Shown: positions 1 to 10,800 of the stretch, one piece after another
How positions within the stretch are numbered: position 1 is the first letter of the stretch
Layout: each line of letters opens with the position of its first letter
Assembly (NCBI RefSeq): GCF_905220365.1
Contig: NC_061130.1
Location: forward strand, 10,671,501-10,735,500
Direction of reading: 5' to 3'
Length of the DNA: 64,000 nt
From: Vanessa cardui
Taxonomy: Eukaryota > Arthropoda > Insecta > Lepidoptera > Nymphalidae
The notes under the pieces: generated by a model
Told to the model about the DNA's origin: nothing
Database searches by the model: none
The model's input: the letters and a program-made list of their open reading frames with translations, nothing else
Translations under genes and position numbers: made by a program

Positions 1-885
1 TGGTATTAAGTGAAGCTGATGTAGACTAACTATTTTTTCTTAATATGGATAGATTAAGCGTTCCGTTTATATGAGTCAGAAACTACTTCGAGAACAATTT
101 TAAAAGAAACTTGCGAATCAAGCAAAAATAGACTTTCAAAAATGCGGCTTTAATACGTCATGCGGCATAAACCACGAGGTACCAGCCTCGAAAGAGCTGT
201 AATCGACCTCAGTAAAAAAACTTTGCAAAAGAGCTAATATATGTCGTACATCATATGACATCACATCACATACACAAAATTTGATTAAAGATAGTAAGAA
301 ATTCTGCCCCATATCGCACCCTAACTGTGAGCCGTGTAGAGGTTCCATCACTACATAGTATAATACAAAGTCGCTTTCTCTGTCCCTATATCTTTAAATC
401 AATGGATTTTGATACGGTTTTTTTAATAGATAGTGTGATTCAAGGGGAAGGTTTTTGTATATAATACATGAACATTATAGTAAGAAACACTGATAATTTT
501 AGAAGTTTGCAATGTGATGTCGGAAATAAACAAATTCTGTAGTATATTTAGTATCAGTATAGCACCCGTGCGAGGCCGATGCGGGTCGCTAGTTAAGTAT
601 AATATTCGACTATGACAATTACTTGAACATAACCACGCTACGGAAGGTGACTCAAATATCCAAATAACATAAAAATAAGAGTATCGCTAACGTGCTCCAC
701 AGAATTGTTCCCTTCCCTTCCGTTCTGTTACTTTGTCATGGATCCTAAGCTCAGAACCTTACCAAGCTTTCACCAAACTACCCTGGAAGTATACCCTTTA
801 TCATAAAAAAAGAATCATCAAAAATGGTTCGCGTAATTTTGAGTTTTTAACGCGCACATACATAATGCAAATTTAAGACTTATGT
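1..885 (-). repeat. Family X interspersed repeat, copy a (cut by the window edge)
   Basis: Read on the minus strand, this matches 38240-39160 and, in two pieces, 50530-50622 plus 59100-59900. Shared landmarks are the block around 700-790 (poly-purine, then a GGATCC site), a CCCG...CGGG hairpin near 567-592, and an AT-rich end. It codes for nothing I can recognise. At 800-830 the minus strand reads through a T-rich stretch without interruption, where the copy at 50-60 kb carries the Helentron. This copy is therefore an empty-site control. The 5' end of the repeat (near 885) is truncated relative to the 38-kb copy. Confidence 0.8.
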
Positions 886-1419
886 CGATTAAGAGTCAAT
901 CGATATTTTTCTCACTTTTAATTATGTAACATAATGGTTACACATTCGTAAATAGTGAAGCTAAAAGAATACATCCGAGATAGTATAAAAAAGCCTATTC
1001 GTTAGTGTGTTCTTGCTTAGAAACGAGTAAACAGTGATATACTTATTTGAATGTAATAATTAACTCGTGATTCCAAATAATAATTAAAAATCTTCCTTGT
1101 TTTATCGTAGTGTGCCAACGCTAGATATCTTAAGTTAGTGTATGACAGCGTGGGGAGGTACTAATTGGAAATACATGAGGATTTACATTTTACTTTGTCC
1201 CCCGAACTCCCCGCGGAGTGATGTCTGGAGGAATCCTTTGTCGGTGTCGAAGCTCATTTAAGACTGTACTTAAGAGGATAGACTTCATGTTTATATATTT
1301 AGAATAAGCATTTAAAGCGAGTAGATTTTGTTTACAACTTCGACATTTGAATAACGTAATATTAGAATTGAAATATTAAATAGACGTTCTTTTCACCGGT
1401 TCTGTTTCTTACCAGGGCA
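886..1419. other. Unassigned intergenic sequence
   Basis: AT-rich DNA with a slightly GC-richer patch at 1195-1260 that holds only a very short open frame. I see no gene, repeat match or RNA. Confidence 0.5.
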
Positions 1420-1728
1420 TAACAACAACAACAACAGCCTGTAAATTCCCACTGCTGGGATAAGGCCTCCTCTTCCATCAAGGAGAGGGTTTTGGAGAAA
1501 CATATTCCACCATGCTGTTCCAATGCGGGTTGGTGGAATGCACATGTAGCAGAATTTCTATGAAATTTGTCACATGCAGGTTTCCTCACGATGTTTTCCT
1601 TCACCGCTGAGCATGAGATGAATTTATAAAGACAAATTAAGCACGTGAATCAGCGGTGCTTGCCTGGGTTTGAACCCGCAATCATCGGTTAAGATGCACG
1701 CGTTCTAACCACCGGGCCATCTCGCCTC
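1420..1728 (-). repeat. tRNA-derived SINE (Metulj-like), copy 1
   Basis: On the minus strand the head (from 1728) carries tRNA-like pol III promoter boxes: an A box around GATGGCCCGGTGGTTAGAAC and a B box GGGTTCAAACCC. The usual body follows, ending in a GTT-repeat tail at 1420-1435. The same unit occurs at 34827-34975, 35242-35538, 37448-37743 and 63609-63867. Assignment to a named family is from memory of lepidopteran SINEs; the tRNA-like head and repeat tail are seen directly. Confidence 0.88.
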
Positions 1729-1737
1729 GCTCCACAC

Positions 1738-1830
1738 GAGGAGCCTCCAGCGGAGGAACGGCCGGTGGTGCGCAACCAGGTTGTGCCACCTAAGGTGGAC
1801 GACTACAAGGATTTCCCCTCTCTCAGCTAG
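1738..1830 (+). pseudogene. Exon-like terminal open frame, C-terminus of an unidentified protein
   Basis: A GC-rich 31-codon open frame ends in a stop at 1828-1830, in otherwise AT-rich DNA. It encodes an acidic/proline start and finishes PPKVDDYKDFPSLS. That ending has the look of a host protein C-terminus, and a hydrophobic FPSL ending after an acidic stretch occurs in some RNA-binding proteins, but I cannot name it. The SINE head ends directly upstream, so no normal polypyrimidine tract precedes it. It may be a last exon, part of a retrocopy, or chance. Confidence 0.25.
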
Positions 1831-2149
1831 ACTCGCAGTGAGTCTCCGTTATTCTCCCCTTTTGAAAATACGATAGAGATACAAAATAAAAATTGTATGT
1901 ACCGTTATTTTTGAAGTAAATATACAAAATAATTACAAAGGTGTGTAGGGCATAAAATGTATCAACAACATATTTACAAATTTAGAAATAATTTCCAGAG
2001 GATGTTATGTTCAAAAATGTCATTTTTTGTGTTTACTACTGTGTGCTTTTTTATAACATAACTGGCAAATGGCCTCACATGAAAAAATGTGTTCATTAAA
2101 GTAAAAGGATCAAATGCATTGATTGTTGTGCGTAGGTAATGTAAGTGTA
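1831..2149. other. AT-rich spacer
   Basis: About 320 bases of AT-rich DNA between the exon-like fragment and the R4-like LINE relic. It may include the 3' UTR of that LINE. No other feature is visible. Confidence 0.5.
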
Positions 2150-2188
2150 CAAATTGTTATTAATATTAACTTAAGCGAGATTGTTAAC

Positions 2189-2945
2189 CTATCTTATGTT
2201 TGCTTGTTGTGAATGAGTGACAAATACTGTGTCTCCGAGAACTTTGCTGATTATTGTGGATAAGTGAAATGAAGCTAGTGTTTGAAGGATGTTGATTTTA
2301 ACGTGCATATCTAGCTTCTCGCAGTACCGTTTCAAGTTCTTCGACACGGTGCCCCCAGCTCCTACTACAATTGGGATCGTCATGACTGTGGTTTTCCATA
2401 ATCTGGAGAGTTCTACTTTCAGCGGATGATATTTGCTATTTTTTTCTATTTCCTTTCGTCCAATGTTATAGTCGGATGGTACTGCAACATCAATTAGGTA
2501 AGTATTGTTGGTTTTATCTATGTATAAAACCAACAATAAAACTTATATAAGGTCCGGTCTATTGTGAGTGATTGTGACGTCTGTTTGTATTGGAATTTCC
2601 CACATTAATTTGGCTGTATAATTTTTCTTTACAATGGGCTGCTTGAGTTTTTCTTTTCACCATAACCTATTAACTTCTTTTTTACTTTTTCGTGCCAAGC
2701 ACCAATAGATAGACTGTACCAAGTTGTTGTCTTCGAACATAATATGTTCCAGCTCGTTTTTTACATCCTGCGAGAAAGTGTGGAACTGTTACGTCTTTAG
2801 TTGCACACAAACGGAATTTACCATCAACGTTTCGTTTCAGATATCGCGTTCGTGCTGACGACTTAATACCGCTTGATCTTGTATCGCAAATAAAGATGAT
2901 TCCAGTGAAGCTGAAATAGGTCGTTTCTTCAGCCACCTGAATGTC
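2189..2945 (-). pseudogene. C-terminal restriction-like endonuclease region of an R4-like LINE, decayed
   Basis: Three minus-strand frames joined by stops and frameshifts give one recognisable tail. Near 2890-2945 is a TFRWLKKRP...AIQDQ block, near 2560-2590 an NRPDLI block, and the open frame 2189-2536 carries YLIDVAVPSDYN followed by EKNSKYHPLKVELSRLW and a VVGAGGTVSKNL segment. In the family the RPD and D-x-AVP residues belong to a PD-(D/E)xK nuclease that nicks the target DNA. Stops near 2830 and 2800 and a break at about 2540 make the copy inactive. Confidence 0.7.
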
Positions 2946-3266
2946 TGTTCAGTGTCCACATTAGCCAAGTCAAAGACCTTTTTGGTTAAATGGCCATGCA
3001 TGTTCTTAATTCGTCAGGATTCGCTTTGCTTCTTTTTAATGCTCTTTATTATTTTTAATAAATAATACGATATTCATGTCTCGGAGAGTACAATTACTTT
3101 CCAGAATATTGGGTAAATAATTATTAACTAATGCTAGATTATCTATAAATTGCTTATTTATTTTCGCTTTTGGTAAGTAAGTGCGCTCTTCGAGAGGTAT
3201 GTCTTTTTCTTCCGAAAAAAATTTAAGGAATTGGAGTATAATAGGATTTTCATCTTCGATTTGAAA

Positions 3267-4250
3267 TTAGCCTGTTGGAGATTCTTGTTCGTTTCTATTT
3301 TCAACATTCACCGTATCTTTTTTAATAATTTCTTCCGCGATATTGTCTAAAACTAACGCAGATGTTGCATTTGTTGTAATTGAATCGGTTCGGTGAGAAT
3401 GTAGTATTTGGCTATCAGCTTGTTTGATTTGGTTCAATAGTTCGTGAGAAATGAGATTTTGTTGCAAAATTATGCGTGCTTGGTTGGATAGTGTGTTTCA
3501 ATTGAATCTATGAATTTTAGGATTATTTGCGTTTCGGTTTTTAAAAATTCTTTCTAGTAGTAAACTTTCGCGTTTCGCTACAAGGTAGCAAAACTTTAGC
3601 TGTTATTGTTTCTGATGCGTCGATTTGCTTCTTCTATCGTTATTTTAGTTTGTGTCCAAGGCAATTTGAGATACTGCACTACTACTTTGGTCTAATTGTT
3701 TAATGTTGGAGTTGTTAGAGATGTTATTGAAGTGATTGGTGATTGTATGTCAGAGTTTTGTGCGCTAGAGGGTACAGAGTTTAGTTTGAGTTGTGTTATA
3801 TTATCTGCATTTCTTTGCATTGTTTCTAATTTATGTTTAGATAGTACATTTTGTTTTATGATTCTGCGTGCCTGATTTAATAACCCGTTATCAGTGAATT
3901 TACTAACTTTAGAATTATCAGGTTTTAGGTAACTAGGCTCTTGCTTTAAAATAACAAAACATAAGTTCTTCTAACTCTACGAGTGACTACTTCTTTTTTG
4001 CATCTTCATATTGTGATTCTGTGGTCGTTTCAGATGTACCGGCCGAGCTTACGGGAGACACCTCCTTGCTCTGCAAAGAATCATCTGTATCGCTTTGTTC
4101 ATCGGTTGTAGTCCTTGAGGATCTTCCCCTAACCCCATTATCCCCGACTCACGTCCAACCGGCAAGCCAGAAGCCACTGGCTCGCATTCTGTCATGCCTG
4201 TCGCTAGCTACAGACGTGCCCCGGCAATCCCCCCCTGGGAAGTGACCCTA
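3267..4250 (-). pseudogene. N-terminal ORF remnant of the R4-like LINE
   Basis: Minus-strand reading gives an N-terminal segment at about 4220-4100 (a GLPVGRESGIMGLGEDPQG block), then frameshifts. A Ser/Thr/Asn-rich open segment at 3905-3690 follows, including LLNQARRIIKQNVLSKHKLE. The open frame 3267-3467 is also low complexity. I know of no enzymatic motif here; such regions precede the RT in this LINE type and may bind nucleic acid. Reading is broken in several places. Confidence 0.5.
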
Positions 4251-4395
4251 TACGTGTATTTCTTAATTGTGCTTCTATATCTCATTCTCGGGTTACAAAA
4301 GCTCCGTTAGCCATTGGTTAGTGAACTTAAAAGTTACCAATGTCCGTCCTTCACGTGGCAAAGGTGGTCATGCCGGACGTGAAGCTAGATATTAA

Positions 4396-6035
4396 GGGAC
4401 TTTATATAATATAATATATTGTGTATAATTATAATATTATAAACATTAAAAAGCATTGAGATTGAACGACATTTTCTGTGCAAGGAATACTTGATTATTT
4501 GATTGAAATTAGGGCAATGGCAAATGTATCAAAGTAAATTCGATTCATAGGTATACGGGATATTTGTTTTAACAAGCAGTTTTCTTTTGTCACGTTACAG
4601 AATTAAACTGAATGTAAGCCTACCACTGGTATATATAGTGGACAATCAAGGAAGTAAAATTATCTACTAATCTAAATTAAGCTAATAATGATTTTGCTAA
4701 TTCATATATATTATATATACCTATTAGTTATATAGCTGAGTAAGATTTTTGAGAAATTCAAATGTCAACTACATTTTTAACCCTCAGGCAGAAAAATCAG
4801 AAATACAACGTAGTCTTCATCAGTAGTACTTTTTCATAGAAACGTGGACAGATTCCTAACTGTTAATTCAATGTCTTTTGAAAGTAAAACTTGGACTTTT
4901 TATTACTCCGACCCGTTATTTCAGCCCACGAATCTATAGCCTTATAGATAACTATAGATTAACAAGTTATATTTACTTTACATGAATCAACATTTCTATT
5001 AAAATGCTCTTTTGTTTCCCGCCATAAATGTAAGAACTTTGAAAATTTAGAAACCTTCTGAATATTCATACGAATATTTTAAAGACTAAGACTGTTTTAT
5101 AATAACTAGATAGGTATCAAAGTATTGTATTGCGAAGATATATACGCCCCCGGGGGAGTCTGGCAATCAGAACGAGCGCTGCTTGTTCCAAACCCATTAA
5201 GGATAAATTAAAGAAGATCGCGTAAACAAATTTTGCTCTACGTTAAAACAATCTTTGAATAAATTAAACGAGCATACATAAAACTTCAATATACAATATA
5301 AACATACACATATAGTATCATAAAAATTTATAAAAAAAATAATATCAACACCGATTTGAGTCGTTTTGCTAAACTAGTAGTTAGTGCGACATAAATCAAC
5401 GAAAAACTAAGCTGTAAATAATTTACTGCTTCTCACACGCCTTCTTTTCTCATGAGTAGAAAGCCTCCAAGCATGTCCCACTACAATCACTCATTGCAGG
5501 TATTCAATACTGCAAAAGATGACACCTGAAATCTCAGTCATGCTTCAGTGTGGTTAACCCCAGAATCTTTTATAATTCATGAATTATATCTTCTGGGATA
5601 TCACAGCTTTCGCATAATCATAATATAAATATAGACTTTTAGATGTATCTGTGTGAGCTATAAATATACATAGAATAAGCTAGTATTTTATGATCATAAA
5701 ATTTAAAGTATGTGATAAAGAAAGTCTTCATTTCAAAAAGCAAAGTTATATCAAATTATTTTAAGTTTAACAATACTTGATTATGTAACGTAAATATATA
5801 CTATATCTAAAAATAAATAAAAATCGTCTATTAATATATTGTACAAAAATGTTTGGAATGAAAAATATACGTACAAGAATGGAAGACAGATTGCGTATGC
5901 GAGAGTATCTAAAAAGAATATTTTCTTTAATATTGTGCTTAAATATTCACACGAAAGCCTGTTCGTATGAATAAGAAAAAAAAATTGCCTACACGATAAG
6001 ATTAATGTGTGACATATTCTTCAATATCATAGGAA
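4396..6035. other. Unassigned AT-rich intergenic sequence
   Basis: No convincing ORF, RNA or repeat family. Contains the imperfect palindrome at 5559-5597, listed separately. Confidence 0.5.
5559..5597. repeat. Imperfect palindrome, about 40 bp
   Basis: CCCAGAA...TATAATTC is mirrored by GAATTATA...TTCTGGG around a central AT, with a three-base length difference between the arms. It could form a hairpin or be the relic of a fold-back element. No coding or promoter context. Confidence 0.5.
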
Positions 6036-6400
6036 CATGGCGCCTGCTCGTATTAGGGCCGCGTCATTTGTCTTGCCCTTAGCTCTAATGGCTGCAGCTT
6101 AATATTCAATTTTTTCACCTAATTGTGTCGCTGTTGCTACGGAGATTAATGGAGTCTAGTTCACCCTTGCGTTAAAAAATTACGTTAAAGGGTCGCTCGT
6201 ATCATTGTGTCGTTAGTGTCGCCAGCATCAGTCATGCGTGCAGCAAATCTGTTTTGAATCGCGCCTCTCCCGTTCCAACTCAACTCTGTTTCGACATCGT
6301 TTAGCGAGATTCGTGTATTGTTTCGTGCAGACAATAAAGATAGGTGTATCAAACGTGCCGAAAGTCTCATTACTAAAAATATGTTTGATATTCACTCGCA
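6036..6400. other. GC-richer island, candidate conserved non-coding element
   Basis: Clearly higher GC than its flanks and with balanced, non-repetitive composition. It is not similar to any repeat in the window, and the only ORF is 61 codons on the minus strand with no recognisable domain. Composition alone suggests an element under constraint (enhancer or unannotated exon). This is an inference; only a cross-species alignment could decide. Confidence 0.25.
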
Positions 6401-6839
6401 TGCCTTAGGTTAACGCGAAATTTAAAAATGACTTTTATTTACCAGGTCTACAGTCTATTACTATTTCTATTACGTCGATATATTCACGTTTAATAGGGCT
6501 AAGTGTATACCCGTCTGTATGCCAGTCACATATCAATATAAACAAGGTATATTCCTTATTCAAGTAGGCTTGGTCATTTTTTTTATTTGCATATACAATA
6601 TATATGTAATATATGACTTAAAGTTTAGTATGGCAATGAATACCTTGCCAGAATAGAGTTATAAACCTTGACTTTTTGTTTTTACAATCTTAGTTTCACT
6701 AATTGTGTCATAATTATTTATTTTATTGTAAATATATTCTTAATGATTATTAAGTATTTTATTTTATTAACAACATAGCGAATAATTTCCTGATATTCAA
6801 GATTATAAATAGAACGTACTGTGTTGTATTGATGTGAGT
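6401..6839. other. AT-rich intergenic sequence
   Basis: About 440 bases of AT-rich DNA with nothing recognisable. Confidence 0.5.
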
Positions 6840-7130
6840 GACCGGATAATCTTTATAGATGTGTTCCTGTTTGAAGACTGAATTATCCAGTGTACAAGGA
6901 ATAAAACATCTTAGTCCCCATGGTCAGCATCGTATTAATGCTGCATCAAATTGCTTACAACGCTTGCGATTCGTTATCACTTACCAGAGCTGTCAGCAGC
7001 TCGTCTATCTCCTTCGTGGCTGGATGTCGGATACTCGTCAGCCTCTTACCTCAGCAACCACTTCGTCGCCCTCTTAATGTCCATCTGTCAATTTCGTCTA
7101 CTCGAGTATCCTAACCACCGCAGTTATTAC
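6840..7130 (-). repeat. Decayed high-copy lepidopteran repeat plus unclassified GC-richer tail
   Basis: On the minus strand 6940-6840 resembles the repeat at 20993, 36700, 42345 and 47570: a GGACTAAGATGTT core, then a CAAACAGGAACAC block. The adjoining 6950-7130 is GC-richer and gives short open frames on both strands without a known domain. Confidence 0.4.
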
Positions 7131-7195
7131 TTTCATTTTCATTGAATAACTTATACTTGAAATTAAATAAATTATTTTGTTTCTTCATAACATAT

Positions 7196-7503
7196 TGTAA
7201 ACTCAGCTTCATATATTCGGGCCCATTAAATAATTAACAATATTTAACATTATATAATATTTTATTTCTCCAGTTTGTATTACATTCGTTTCTTATCTTT
7301 AGTTTTCTAAATCTGATGTACACTTTATGTCAAATTTTAAAATATTCTTTTTCTACTTTTTTATTTATTAAAAATATCATATCAAACCAAAAAGTATTCA
7401 TTACATTTATTTATGTGATTGAATTTAAAGTAATCGCCAGAAGTTATACAACCTTTAACGATAATTTATAAATATTTTATTAAAAGTAATTTATAGGCTT
7501 ACA
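7196..7503 (-). repeat. 3' LTR of the Gypsy element
   Basis: 308 bp, TGTAAACTC...GGCTTACA on the plus strand, with no difference found from the 13103-13410 copy. On the element strand it opens TGTAAGCCTATAAATTAC and contains AATAAA-type signals that could serve polyadenylation. The bases just upstream on the element strand (7504-7520) contain a short purine run, AGGAAGG, a weak candidate for the polypurine tract. Confidence 0.95.
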
Positions 7504-7893
7504 GCTCGGCCTTCCTGTTGAGAGCGAGTCCCTTCGCTTACAAATACAAATTAACAATTTCATAACATAAATAAAACATTACAATTGTAATCTACTCGCG
7601 TATCTTAATTCAACTAATATCTTTATTTATTTATTCTAATTATATTAAACATAAATGTATTCAAATAAACGGATAACATTTATTGAATTATTTGTTACAA
7701 ATGCTTTTATATATTAAACTTTACAATTTTATAGTTATAATATTGTATGAACTATTTCTATCCAAAATATTACTTCATTCTGATCTTTTTATTTGCTTAT
7801 TTACTTTTATATATATATTTATATATATTTCAAACATTTTTTTACTTTCTACTAATTAGACAATTAACAATTATTATTATTAAATAATTATAA
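7504..7893 (-). other. Non-coding region between pol and the 3' LTR
   Basis: About 390 bases of very AT-rich sequence inside the Gypsy element. No envelope or accessory ORF is present. Confidence 0.8.
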
Positions 7894-10800
7894 TTAAGGT
7901 AATTCTTCAGTATCGGTATAATTTTCTTCACAACTACTTTCAAAATCTCTAGAAAAATTTAACCAAGGCTGTATTTTGTCTACTGCAATTATGGCTTCGT
8001 AACGACGATTATTTTTACGCGATAACGGAGTATCCTCAATGACATATCTATCATTGGGAAGAATTTTTTTTATACGATATGGGCCCTGAAACTTTACAAC
8101 TAATTTTTGGGACTGCCCATCATGAGGTACTTGTCGCTCTACTCTTACTAGGTCACCTTCGGAATATTGCCTTGGAGTTTTCCTATGACTATTGTATCTT
8201 TCTTTATCTTTAGTTTGCTTTTCTTTTATTTTCTTTCTTGCTTCGTCTCTACTACTTAGTAATTCCTCTCCAGATGTCACATTGATAGTGTCATTTAAAA
8301 CTGCGCATAGAATCCCTTCACTTTTACATTTAATGTTAAATCCAAAAAGCAACTCGGATGGTGTTTTTTGAGTTATTTTATGTGTCGTCGTATTTAACCC
8401 TAACTGAATATTTAGTATGTTGTCATCCCAAGACCTTTCATCTTTGCCATGATTTGAAGTGGAAAGAGCATTTAAAATAGTTCTATTGAACCTCTCCACC
8501 TGACCATTCGCTCGAGGAGTTGCTACTGCATTTATTATGTGTTTGATACCATAAGATTTTATGAATTCTTTAAAATTGCTACTTGTAAAGCTCGTACCTT
8601 TATCGGTAATAAGGCGTGTCGGAACACCGAAATGACTTATATGGTCTTTAAGATGTCTAATTGTAGTAACAGACTTCGTATCTTTAACAGGTTTTATGGT
8701 GACAAATTTTGTGAATCCATCAACTATAACAAAAAGATAACAATTGCCTTTCTTGCTTTTTATAAATGGACCAAGATGATCCGCGTGAATTGTATGAAAA
8801 GGCACACTGGGTTTATCTATAGGGTGAAGTTCTCCTTCACGCTTTCCCCCTGGTGCTTTATGGTGCAAACATTCAAGACAAGAGGAAACATACTTTTTCA
8901 CAAACCTCCCCATCTTTGCAAACCAGTAATTTTTGCGGATGCGTTGCAACGTCTTGTCGTAACCACAATGGCCAACATCATCATGGTTCATTTTAAGAAT
9001 TTGCCATCGCACCCCTTTAGGCACAATCCACTTCATTTCCTCCCCGACGATTTTGTAAACACGGTTATTTTTTAATTTATATTGTTTTTTAATGTCCGAT
9101 ATTTGTTCCATATCAGAAGAGGATAGAATATCTTTTATTTTTTTTATTTCTTCATCAGCAGATTGAACAGTTGCAATCCAGTCTTCTTCAGTGTTTTGAA
9201 TAATCATGACATCAAGATAGTTTAGATTTTCTGTTTCACTATCCCCAACTGGGTTGCGACTAAGTGCATCGACATGAGACATGCGCGAACCTGGTCGGTA
9301 TTCTATGGTACAATCAAACTCTTGAAGCTGAATCCACCATCTGGCAATTCGAGGTATTAAATCACGTTTAATCAAAGTTGTTCGTAGCGCGTTGCAATCT
9401 GTAAATATTTTAAATGTAATACCAATAAGATATATTCTAAATCGATTTAATGAAGCAACCACTGCTAATGTTTCAAGATCGTATGAATGTAGTTTACGTT
9501 CCTCAATGTTGGTTTTTCTGCTAAAATACGATACAGGTTGGAAAACCCCATTCACATTTGCCTGAAGAAGGATTCCAGCTAATCCTTCCTTACTGGCATC
9601 CGTATGAACTTGAGTTTCAGCATTTGGGTCATATAGTGCTAGTGTAGGTCTATTTATTAATATCTCTTTAATTCTATCGAATGCATAATCTTGAATATCA
9701 GTCCAGGACCACTTAGCATCTTTTTTTAATAAATCCGTTAGTGGAGCTGCCATTGAAGCATAATTTTTAACGAAACGTCTAAAATATCCAGACAGTCCCA
9801 GAAATTGTCTTAATTCATGCTGATTGCTGGGTTTTGGAAATTTTGCTACAGCCTCTGTCTTACGCATACCAGGTCGAATTCCATCAGAATTAACTTGGTA
9901 TCCAAGAAAGTCGATGGTTTCTAGAAAAAAATGGCATTTACTTAGTCTAAGTGTAAGACCACCTATTTTAAGTAGTTCCAAAACTTCTTCCAAACGTTTT
10001 AGTCCTTCGGCGACATCTTTTGAAGGGATAAGGACATCATCCATGTAAACTATTGCGTATTTAATTTTTGCCTCCATCAATATTTTGTTAATTGTGCGTT
10101 GAAAAACCGATGGTGCATTTACAAGACCAAAAGGCATTCTGTTAAATTCGTACTGACCTTCGGGTGTCACGAAAGCCGTCTTATGCCTTGACTCTTCGGC
10201 TATTGATATCTGATAGTAACCTGAGGCCAGATCCAAAGATGTAAATACCTTATTACCTGATAATTGGTCTAGCTGATCTTCAATGCGGGGAAGAGGGTAG
10301 TGTTCTTTTCTGGTCTTACGATTTAAGGCTCTGTAATCGACGCATAAGCGTTTCTCGCCGGTTTTTTTTTGCACTAGTATAATTGGGCTGGCGTAGGACG
10401 ATGTTGACTCTCTAATAATGCCATGATCAACCATTTCTTGTATCATATTTCTAGCTAATATACGATCAGCATAAGACATACGGTAAGGTCTGTAAACAAC
10501 CGGCTCCATGTCTTCGAGTTCAATCACCATTTCCGTCAAATTTGTGAAACCTAAATCATGAAGTCCATTTGAGAAACAATCGCGGTATTTTTCTATTAAT
10601 TTCGTTAACCTTAATAGTTCATCTGTACTCAATTTATTATTACAATTTAAAGTATCATTCTTCTGTGTTTCACTAAACGTCACATTACATATATCCAAAA
10701 TGTGTTTGGGCTCTTCAGAACAATTCATAGAGCGTGTCAAAAGAGTCCCCTTTTCGATCGTAATCGCGCTAGAAGAGACGTTATAAACTAAAAGTGCACC

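Larger units (their letters stand above)
2150..4395 (-). mobile_element. R4/Dong-like non-LTR retrotransposon, internally deleted
   Basis: The minus strand holds, in order, a GC-rich leader (4395-4250), a broken N-terminal ORF (about 4250-3267) and a broken C-terminal ORF (about 2945-2189) that resembles restriction-like-endonuclease LINEs. The whole reverse transcriptase region, which should lie between the two, is missing. The element is about 2.2 kb, so roughly half the expected length is lost. Class assignment rests on the C-terminal domain, which I recognise from insect RT proteins ending in a WLK...AIQDQ block and an RPD...LIDVAVPSDYN block. The exact clade name is an inference. Confidence 0.7.

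Noticed and set aside
1666..1728. Possible tRNA gene on the minus strand (A and B boxes)
   Set aside because: It is the head of a SINE: the same tRNA-like head with the same non-tRNA body recurs at four other sites, and no complete cloverleaf with acceptor stem forms.
8539..9075. 178-codon plus-strand ORF
   Set aside because: Lies antisense to the integrase region of the Gypsy Gag-Pol; no domain of its own.
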